Positions 1-4,584 of a stretch of 7,159 bases of DNA are shown one piece after another (the stretch's first letter is position 1; the number at the start of each line of letters is the position of its first letter). The translations under genes were made by a program, and so were the position numbers. Below the pieces are notes generated by a model. That model saw nothing but the letters and a program-made list of their open reading frames with translations. It was not told the DNA's origin and did no database searches. The stretch is from Sulfurimonas sp. GTDB lineage: Bacteria; Campylobacterota; Campylobacteria; Campylobacterales; Sulfurimonadaceae. The stretch is from NCBI GenBank assembly GCA_026987995.1, contig JALSMC010000280.1:1-7159 (forward strand), read 5' to 3'.

Positions 1-30
1 GTTAAATAAAAGGGAAGGTGTTTAGTAAAT

Positions 31-67
31 AAAAAAATGATGAAATATACTCACCCAAAAGGGTGAG
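31..67 (-). terminator. Rho-independent terminator of the five-gene oxidoreductase operon
   Basis: On the minus strand a perfect 7-bp stem CTCACCC/GGGTGAG (positions 67-61 and 56-50) closes a TTTT loop. It lies 15 nt after the stop codon of the last operon gene. A T-rich stretch follows, ending in seven consecutive T (37-31). The U-run starts about a dozen nt past the stem instead of directly after it, but the interval is also U-rich. No T-tract follows the stem on the plus strand, so termination is probably one-directional and closes the minus-strand operon. Confidence 0.8.
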
Positions 68-82
68 AAATATTGAAAGTGA

Positions 83-307
83 CTATGCTTCGTGACCAGC
101 CATTTCCATTGTAATACAGTTACGATCAAGCATATCTGTACAAACGTATACACATAGTGCACACCCTTTACATCTATCTTCATCTACCCAAGATGTGTTA
201 CCATCTTTGTTGAACATAAGCGTATTTGCTTCTGGACAATATAAAGTACAAGTGTTACACTTATACTCAGCACACATATCTGAATTAACTTTTGCTACAT
301 AATACAT
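83..307 (-). CDS. forE: 2-oxoacid:ferredoxin oxidoreductase, small epsilon subunit (two [4Fe-4S] ferredoxin-like protein)
   Basis: This 74-residue soluble protein has eight cysteines in two groups, so it probably binds two [4Fe-4S] clusters and passes electrons between the catalytic subunits and ferredoxin. Group two is canonical in spacing: C46-x2-C49-x2-C52-x3-C56, although Thr replaces the usual Pro after the last Cys. Group one is unusual: C12-x4-C17-x2-C20-x3-C24-Pro, with four residues instead of two between the first pair. A ninth Cys lies at 64. The start is fixed by AAGGAT five nt upstream. It is the last gene of the operon, 12 bp after the gamma gene, which is the position of forE in Hydrogenobacter thermophilus forDABGE. 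Role and name are inferred from gene order and the Cys pattern. A generic annotation would be '4Fe-4S binding protein' or 'pyruvate oxidoreductase delta/epsilon subunit'. Confidence 0.8.
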   Translation of the reverse strand: MYYVAKVNSDMCAEYKCNTCTLYCPEANTLMFNKDGNTSWVDEDRCKGCALCVYVCTDMLDRNCITMEMAGHEA

Positions 308-319
308 TTTTATCCTTTA

Positions 320-1030
320 CTATACGTCGAATCTAACGATTAACTCAGAACCGCTGATATCTACAGAATTAGCCATTTCGAATGTTTGATTAATAACATC
401 CATATTAGCAGTAAGAAGTTGCTCTTTTTTCTTAAACTTTTTCTCAATTGCAGAGTCAAGTGAAGCAGTACCACCAGATGCTACGAAAGAGTTTCCAAGG
501 AATCTCTCACGAACTGCAGCTTCGATATGTGCAGTTGTTACAAGTTTAGTAAGACCAAGAAGCATACCCATCATTGCCATGTTTGTTGCAAGTTCAGTAC
601 CAGCTATTTTCTTTGCTAGTTTAGTCGCATCAAATTGAACAACAGTTGCATTTAAATCGTTAAGCACTTTCATATCATCTTCAGTAAGAACATCAAAGTC
701 CGTGTTGATGATGATAAGAGAATTTGGCTTAAGACCTGTGTAAAATGGCATAGTATATGACTTACCATGAGTTACAACTTGTGAGTGGTATATTAAGATA
801 ATATCTGGATATACAACTTCACCAACTTCATAAATTGGATCAGAAGAAGCTCTTACATAAGCTTCAACTGGTGCCATTCTTTTCTCAGAACCAAAAAATG
901 GTACTAGAGATGCATACTTACCCGCATTATCCATAGTAGCACCAAGGATGTGTGCAGTTGTTACAACACCCTGGCCACCTAGACCAGAGATTCTAATGTT
1001 ATATCTTTCTCTTTTTTTATTCTCAGCCAT
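320..1030 (-). CDS. forG: 2-oxoacid:ferredoxin oxidoreductase, gamma subunit
   Basis: This 236-residue protein is the gamma (domain III) subunit of a pyruvate/2-oxoglutarate:ferredoxin oxidoreductase, a cytoplasmic enzyme that interconverts a 2-oxoacid plus CoA with acyl-CoA, CO2 and reduced ferredoxin. In this superfamily the gamma domain contributes to CoA handling and packs against the thiamine-binding core. Visible signatures are GLGGQG at residues 16-21, GSEKRMAPV at 47-55 (the family's 'EKR..PV' segment) and the ELATN-MAMMG stretch around 146-156 near the end of the domain. It has no Cys cluster. The start ATG lies one base after the stop codon of the beta gene (TAA-T-ATG), with a GAGGCGG ribosome-binding-like sequence inside the end of that gene. 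This implies translational coupling and equimolar synthesis. The family call is firm; the For versus Por label is inferred from operon order. Confidence 0.9.
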   Translation of the reverse strand: MAENKKRERYNIRISGLGGQGVVTTAHILGATMDNAGKYASLVPFFGSEKRMAPVEAYVRASSDPIYEVGEVVYPDIILIYHSQVVTHGKSYTMPFYTGLKPNSLIIINTDFDVLTEDDMKVLNDLNATVVQFDATKLAKKIAGTELATNMAMMGMLLGLTKLVTTAHIEAAVRERFLGNSFVASGGTASLDSAIEKKFKKKEQLLTANMDVINQTFEMANSVDISGSELIVRFDV

Positions 1031-1031
1031 A

Positions 1032-1943
1032 TTAATTTACCGCCTCTGCTACTTTTGCAGCTTTTCTTGCTTTTCTTGCAGCTTTTTCTTCGCCTTCAAC
1101 ACGCTCGATTACTATTTTAGCTTCATCAGTCATATACTCATCAAATTTGAATCTACCTTTACCAAGCTCAATAGCATCAGCAAAAACATCTTCAGTAGGG
1201 ATAGAATACTCAATGTTACAAGAAGTGTAAGCATGAATAAAAGTTGGACCAACTTCACGAGCTACGAAGATTGCTCTTCTAATAACTTTAGCAGCAGCTT
1301 TGATGTTAGTTGGTGACATTCTTACAATGTAAACACAACCAGCAGCCTTAGCTAAATCAGTCGCAGGCATTTTCTCGAAGTCTTTACCCATTGGAGCCAT
1401 CTTAAGAACAGCACCTTTTGGAGACATACCAGATGATTGACCACCAGTGTTTCCGTATACTTCATTGTCAAGCATGATTGTAGTAAATCTTTCACCACGA
1501 ATCCATGAGTGCATAGTCATAGAAAAACCGATATCCATAGTACCACCGTCACCGGCAATAGTAATAACATCTTTAGTTTTATCTGGAAAACGTAATCTAA
1601 ATGCACGAGTAAGACCAGAAGCCATTGCATTTTGATCACCGTAGTTACCATAGATAAATGGAACAGCAGCTTGAGAAATTGCAAGACGACCACAACCAGC
1701 AGTACCAATTGTTACAGTCTCTTCCGGACATGGAAGTGAAGCAAAAATTAGTCTGATGTAGTAAGCCATCCAGCAACCTGAACACATAGGGTGCTCTTCC
1801 ATTAGTTCTTTAAACTGACCCATATTACCTGGACCAGCTTCTTCTTGTGTTTTTCCAAAAGGACCGAAGTCGATTAACTCAACATAGTCTTTTGGTAAAT
1901 ATTTTTTAAATCTCTCTGACGGAGTAATATATGCTAAACTCAT
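1032..1943 (-). CDS. forB: 2-oxoacid:ferredoxin oxidoreductase, beta subunit (thiamine diphosphate and [4Fe-4S] binding)
   Basis: This 303-residue catalytic subunit carries thiamine diphosphate and the cluster nearest to it. The TPP signature is GDGG at 131-134, Asn160 and YGNTGGQ at 163-169, the Mg/pyrophosphate-binding pattern of pyruvate:ferredoxin oxidoreductases. Four cysteines are spaced as in the proximal [4Fe-4S] cluster of the family: C54 and C57 (CSGC), C84 (GTAGCG) and C242 (YTSCN). The protein ends in an Ala/Lys/Glu-rich tail (about 285-303) that looks helical and charged. The start is chosen from AAGGAT five nt upstream, which overlaps the alpha stop codon; the gap to the alpha gene is only 9 bp. 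The sequence does not reveal whether pyruvate or 2-oxoglutarate is the substrate. Generic annotations would be 'pyruvate ferredoxin oxidoreductase beta subunit' or 'thiamine pyrophosphate-dependent enzyme'. Confidence 0.93.
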   Translation of the reverse strand: MSLAYITPSERFKKYLPKDYVELIDFGPFGKTQEEAGPGNMGQFKELMEEHPMCSGCWMAYYIRLIFASLPCPEETVTIGTAGCGRLAISQAAVPFIYGNYGDQNAMASGLTRAFRLRFPDKTKDVITIAGDGGTMDIGFSMTMHSWIRGERFTTIMLDNEVYGNTGGQSSGMSPKGAVLKMAPMGKDFEKMPATDLAKAAGCVYIVRMSPTNIKAAAKVIRRAIFVAREVGPTFIHAYTSCNIEYSIPTEDVFADAIELGKGRFKFDEYMTDEAKIVIERVEGEEKAARKARKAAKVAEAVN

Positions 1944-1952
1944 TATATATCC

Positions 1953-3137
1953 TTATAATTTTATTGTGTGCTCAATACCAAGAGCTTCGTAAATTTCAAA
2001 CATGATTAGTTCAACTGGAAGTGTCATACCACCAAAAACTCTTGGACCTTCATGAACGATACCACCATTAGGAATAGCAGCTTTAACTTCTGTACATAAC
2101 CAACCAACGATATTATGCTCTGGAACAATAACAGTTTTTGCAGCTGCTAATGCTTCGCGAATTTCAGTTCTTGGGAATGGTCTAATTGCTTTAACTTTAA
2201 CTAAACCAACACTTAAACCTTCTTCTTGTGCATATCTATGTGCCTCTCTAGCTTGTGCAGCAGCACAACCAGAAGCAAGAAGCATAATGTCAGAACCTGG
2301 ATTTAGAACCTCTACTGGTCCACCAAGGTATTCGTAGATATATTTCATTGCACGAGAGTTAGAATCCCAAATCTCTTGTTGCCATACTGAGTGAATTAAA
2401 TAACTCATGAAGTTTGACTTTTGAACTGGAGCATCACGCTGAATTCTTGCCGGAGGAGTTTCATTGTCCATTGCTGGAACTGGTGAAGCTACTGGATCAA
2501 ACTCTTTGTATACTAGGTCTTCAGACATCATGTCAACATAACCTTTTGCATGTGTTACGAAGAAACCTTCTGTAGCAACTGCAACTGGAATATAAACATC
2601 AACTTTTTCAGCAATAGCAAATGCTGCAAGTGTGAAGTCAAATGTATCTTGCTGATTTTCAGCATGTAACATAACTGCACCAGAATACAGCATATAAGCC
2701 ATTTCAAGATTATCAGGTTGAATTGATAATGGAGCATTAATAACACGAGTAAGGATACCAAGTACCGCTGGAACTCTGTGTCCTGGCCATGAAGCGATTG
2801 CCTCTAAACCACGAATAAGACCTGGTCCTGATGTTGCTGTAAATAGACGAACACCAGCTCTTGATGCACCAGCGATTGCTGACATTGTACCAAGCTCTTC
2901 TTCCGCTCTATAATACTCTTTAATATGCCCTTGAGCAAAAACATCACCAACAAGGTGCATTACCTCTGATTGTGGTGTAATTGGATAAGCAATAGCCATA
3001 TCAACATTTGCTCTCTTAACTGCTTCAGACATTGCTTGCGCACCTGTGATGAAGTGTTTCTCTCTTGGAGCCTCATGTAGAAGATAGTTCATCTCTACTT
3101 GTTTTTTATTTAATACTGGTCTTTGAACTGCGCTCAT
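1953..3137 (-). CDS. forA: 2-oxoacid:ferredoxin oxidoreductase, alpha subunit
   Basis: This 394-residue subunit has domain I followed by domain II of the pyruvate/2-oxoglutarate:ferredoxin oxidoreductase family. Domain I shows YPITP at 51-55, whose Thr contacts substrate in structurally known relatives, and a Glu cluster 79-81 where the family has its cofactor-activating Glu. TATSGPGL follows at 100-107, then TRVINAPLSI at 130-139, whose Arg131 aligns with the substrate-carboxylate Arg. Domain II (about 280-375) has the segment GSDIMLLASG and the later IRPFP motif at about residue 319. An N-terminal extension of roughly 25 residues precedes the conserved fold. The start is supported by GGGAG seven nt upstream; the delta gene ends 12 bp before it. 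TSGPG resembles 2-oxoglutarate enzymes, whereas R-x3-APLSI resembles pyruvate enzymes, so substrate is left open. The forA label comes from gene order D-A-B-G-E. Confidence 0.92.
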   Translation of the reverse strand: MSAVQRPVLNKKQVEMNYLLHEAPREKHFITGAQAMSEAVKRANVDMAIAYPITPQSEVMHLVGDVFAQGHIKEYYRAEEELGTMSAIAGASRAGVRLFTATSGPGLIRGLEAIASWPGHRVPAVLGILTRVINAPLSIQPDNLEMAYMLYSGAVMLHAENQQDTFDFTLAAFAIAEKVDVYIPVAVATEGFFVTHAKGYVDMMSEDLVYKEFDPVASPVPAMDNETPPARIQRDAPVQKSNFMSYLIHSVWQQEIWDSNSRAMKYIYEYLGGPVEVLNPGSDIMLLASGCAAAQAREAHRYAQEEGLSVGLVKVKAIRPFPRTEIREALAAAKTVIVPEHNIVGWLCTEVKAAIPNGGIVHEGPRVFGGMTLPVELIMFEIYEALGIEHTIKL

Positions 3138-3149
3138 TTAATTTCTCCC

Positions 3150-3863
3150 TTATTCCGAATCAGTGATATGCTCACCCTTTTTTGTCATGATGAGACTTCT
3201 GTACTCGCCATAATCAGCAGGTGATAATGTACTGTTATCCTCTTTTGGTAAAGATGGATTTTCAGGTGGTAAAGTAGTTTCCCACTTAATGCCTAGTTTG
3301 TTTCTTTCTTCAATCACTATTTCTTTGAACTTAGCGATATCTGAAGCATGTAAATCTCTAATTGATGCCATTGCTTCTTCATGTCCCATATAAGCACATA
3401 ATGCAACTGTATAACAGTTAGTACCAGCACGAACCATTCTAAGTGTAAGGTTTGCATAGTGACAATGTACACCAACAAAAATACAAGCTTCGATTCTATT
3501 ATCAAGGATTGTTAAGTTAGGGTGATTTGGGTTAATCTCTGCCTTAACATCAATCTTAGGATATTTAGGTCTGTAATCCGGCATTGGGATAATCTTACAA
3601 TTAGGAATTTCAGAAGCAAGTTCTAAAATAGCTGCAGATTTCTCAGCAACATCTTCTTTCCAGTCCCAAAGAACTTGAGGCCCAGGGAAAATTGTTGGAT
3701 TCTTTCTTGTAAGTAATGCAATAGCTGCATCTCTCATAGCCTCTTCTGGTGTTACAGTATTACCATAGAGTAAAGCTGAACCTTCTGGTGCTAGCTCAAC
3801 CCCCATCGCTGGTGCGGACGTTGGCATATAGCCTGCGGGGCCTACTTCTACTATTTTCGTCAT
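3150..3863 (-). CDS. forD: 2-oxoacid:ferredoxin oxidoreductase delta subunit, CODH beta / acetyl-CoA synthase epsilon-like protein
   Basis: This 237-residue soluble protein is the first gene of the oxidoreductase operon. It is not the usual ferredoxin-like delta subunit: its five cysteines (89, 127, 134, 150, 156) are scattered and form no [4Fe-4S] motif. The pattern instead resembles the CO dehydrogenase beta / acetyl-CoA synthase epsilon family (CdhB-like, Rossmann-type fold). An N-terminal helix precedes a Pro-rich strand-turn (NPTIFPGPQVLW, 55-66). A second half starts with a hydrophobic strand (IEACIFVGVHCHY, 124-136) and helix LTLRMVRAG. The C-terminus (about 195-237) is Pro/Ser/acid-rich. 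ForD/PorD of five-subunit enzymes in Hydrogenobacter is the expected counterpart by position. The start has AAGGAG five nt upstream. The 376-bp region before it makes it promoter-proximal. Family assignment is from memory of sequence pattern and order; its biochemical role within the complex is not established here. Confidence 0.75.
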   Translation of the reverse strand: MTKIVEVGPAGYMPTSAPAMGVELAPEGSALLYGNTVTPEEAMRDAAIALLTRKNPTIFPGPQVLWDWKEDVAEKSAAILELASEIPNCKIIPMPDYRPKYPKIDVKAEINPNHPNLTILDNRIEACIFVGVHCHYANLTLRMVRAGTNCYTVALCAYMGHEEAMASIRDLHASDIAKFKEIVIEERNKLGIKWETTLPPENPSLPKEDNSTLSPADYGEYRSLIMTKKGEHITDSE

Positions 3864-3868
3864 ATTAA

Positions 3869-3874
3869 CTCCTT
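3869..3874 (-). promoter_or_regulatory. Ribosome binding site of forD
   Basis: AAGGAG lies five nt before the ATG at 3863-3861. It is the strongest Shine-Dalgarno match in the operon and fixes the forD start. It sits about 20 nt after the leader hairpin and is not part of its stem. Confidence 0.75.
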
Positions 3875-3884
3875 ATATTTAATG

Positions 3885-3925
3885 AAAAAGTTCTGTTCTA
3901 CACACTGTAAAGGTGTATAGAATAG
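3885..3925 (-). promoter_or_regulatory. Leader hairpin followed by a U-run upstream of forD (attenuator-like)
   Basis: In the minus-strand RNA, UUCUAUACAC (3922-3913) pairs with GUGUGUAGAA (3905-3896) around a 7-nt loop. This is a 10-bp stem with one G-U pair. With one A-C mismatch it extends by two more pairs to 3925/3893. The sequence AAC and then five U (3889-3885) follow, giving a weak intrinsic-terminator shape placed before the forD ribosome binding site. The G-U pair exists only in the sense RNA (the plus strand has a C-A mismatch), which favours a function in this orientation. Whether it terminates, protects the 5' end or binds a regulator is unknown. Confidence 0.4.
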
Positions 3926-3959
3926 TTTAAATTCAGTATCTAATCATAAAAAACTACAA

Positions 3960-3992
3960 TTAAATACAAAGTTCTCCAAAAGAGTATAGCAT
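3960..3992 (-). promoter_or_regulatory. Possible 10-residue leader peptide ORF in the forD leader
   Basis: A short frame reads ATG, nine codons and TAA, giving MLYSFGELCI. It is preceded by AAGGAAG (4005-3999), whose AAGGA core ends 8 nt before the ATG. That is as good a ribosome binding site as those of the real genes nearby. It lies between the best promoter candidate and the terminator-like hairpin, as leader peptides of attenuators do. There is no run of one regulatory amino acid; only one Cys codon stands near the end. So short a frame can arise by chance, so confidence is low. Confidence 0.25.
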
Positions 3993-4027
3993 CAGCTACT
4001 TCCTTGAAAAACTTGAATTTGTGCCTT

Positions 4028-4033
4028 ATTGTA
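4028..4033 (-). promoter_or_regulatory. Candidate -10 box for the forDABGE operon
   Basis: The minus strand reads GCTACAAT, matching the gnTAnaAT form of -10 element known in Campylobacterota, with a T-rich stretch upstream and no good -35 hexamer. Transcription would start near 4021, giving a leader of about 160 nt. A weaker alternative is the extended-type TGCTATACT with TATACT at 3988-3983, which overlaps the possible leader peptide. Assigned by eye only. Confidence 0.4.
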
Positions 4034-4063
4034 GCAAAATAAACTTTAACTAGATTAAAATAT

Positions 4064-4075
4064 ATCTTTAAAGAT
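4064..4075. promoter_or_regulatory. 12-bp perfect palindrome ATCTTTAAAGAT, possible operator
   Basis: ATCTTTAAAGAT reads identically on both strands. Its centre is about 48 bp upstream of the start site predicted from the -10 box at 4033-4028, a usual place for an activator. It is AT-rich, so a chance origin is possible, and I do not recognise it as the site of a named regulator. Confidence 0.3.
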
Positions 4076-4130
4076 TTGTTAGAAGAAAAAGTTGGCTTAT
4101 TAAGTGATAAATGTTTCGTTTGGTAATGTA

Positions 4131-4184
4131 TTAAAAGGGGGTTCTAAATATTAAGGAGGTAAAAATAATATTTAGAACTTTTAA
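4131..4184. repeat. Long inverted repeat with Shine-Dalgarno-like loop
   Basis: Arms GTTCTAAATATTA (4141-4153) and TAATATTTAGAAC (4166-4178) are perfectly complementary over 13 bp around a 12-nt loop. If four G (4137-4140) bulge out, TTAAAA (4131-4136) pairs with TTTTAA (4179-4184) and the arms reach 19 bp. The loop reads AGGAGGT on the plus strand, so ACCTCCT on the minus strand, like the anti-Shine-Dalgarno end of 16S rRNA. It is about 55 nt past the orf105 stop and could end that transcript, but the stem is AU-rich and its U-tract is short, so the terminator role is doubtful. A stabilising 3' structure, small RNA or operator are alternatives. Confidence 0.6.
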
Positions 4185-4239
4185 TTGGCTTGTAAGTGTG
4201 TATAAAAGTTACACTTTATGTATGTCTAAGACAAAAAAA

Positions 4240-4557
4240 TTAGTTTCCACCAGCATCTTTTGGAGGCTTTTCACCAGCATCAAAGCCGATTACAACACCA
4301 CTTCTACTTACAAGTTCACTTGCTGTTTCTACATCTTCATCTTCATCATAAGTAGGTCTAACAGTACTACGAATAATAACCTTGTCATTGTAATCAACTG
4401 CTTGAAAATAATGAGTCATGCAAAAGTTTTGATTCATAAGGCATTCTATAACACGTGCTTTATTTATCATGTCTTCTCTTGTCTCAAACTCCATGTTGTT
4501 TTGTATGTCACTTTTTTTAAAGCAAGCACATTCTTTTTCTATTTCTATTGTATACAT
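4240..4557 (-). CDS. Small cysteine-containing protein of unknown function, downstream of dabA
   Basis: I do not recognise this 105-residue protein as a characterised family. It is soluble, with no signal peptide or membrane segment. The N-terminal two thirds look folded: strand MYTIEIEKE, then CACF (C10, C12), an acidic helical stretch, and ECLMNQNFCMTH with C39, C46 and H49. C10/C12/C39/C46, perhaps with H49, could bind zinc or iron, but no standard motif fits. The rest has a strand KVIIRSTV (59-66), an Asp/Glu run (71-76) and a Gly/Pro/Lys tail that is probably disordered. AAAGGAAA about six nt upstream supports the ATG. It starts 27 bp after dabA with no promoter between, so it is probably co-transcribed and could serve inorganic carbon uptake; that is inference. 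Translation start, length and spacing make it a real gene rather than a shadow. Confidence 0.75.
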   Translation of the reverse strand: MYTIEIEKECACFKKSDIQNNMEFETREDMINKARVIECLMNQNFCMTHYFQAVDYNDKVIIRSTVRPTYDEDEDVETASELVSRSGVVIGFDAGEKPPKDAGGN

Positions 4558-4584
4558 TTTATTTCCTTTTGTAATTATATTGGG

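Larger units (their letters stand above)
3864..4239 (-). other. 376-bp intergenic leader region between orf105 and forD
   Basis: I see no ordinary protein-coding gene on either strand. The stretch is very AT-rich and carries, in minus-strand order, the long inverted repeat 4184-4131, the 12-bp palindrome 4075-4064, the -10 candidate 4033-4028, a possible leader peptide 3992-3960, a hairpin 3925-3893 with U5, and the forD ribosome binding site. Right after the orf105 stop codon there is a T7 run followed by a small palindrome TGTCT-T-AGACA (4233-4223) and a weak 6-bp hairpin (4216-4194). Neither makes a convincing terminator. Confidence 0.7.

Noticed and set aside
948..1316. Plus-strand open frame of 122 codons
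   Set aside because: Fully antisense to forG and forB, which have clear conserved motifs; composition (Phe/Ser/Cys-rich) is that of a shadow frame and there is no ribosome binding site.
2555..2761. Minus-strand alternative frame, Leu-rich and seemingly hydrophobic like a membrane protein
   Set aside because: Out-of-frame reading within forA; the Leu-rich look comes from frame-shifted Ala/Ile codons of the real gene. The similar frames at 1517-1708 and 3317-3505 are rejected for the same reason.
3983..3988. TATACT with upstream TG as the main for promoter
   Set aside because: It is a plausible extended -10, but it overlaps the possible leader peptide and has only a poor -35; TACAAT at 4033-4028 fits the gnTAnaAT form better. 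Kept only as an alternative.
4194..4233. T7 run, TGTCT-T-AGACA palindrome and AAGTGT/ACACTT hairpin after the orf105 stop as a terminator
   Set aside because: The T-run precedes the hairpins instead of following them, the stems are only 5 to 6 bp, and no U-tract follows.
4240..4557. orf105 as a PII-like regulator of inorganic carbon uptake
   Set aside because: It has the right size range but lacks the PII T-loop and nucleotide-binding signatures; the Cys pattern does not fit that family.
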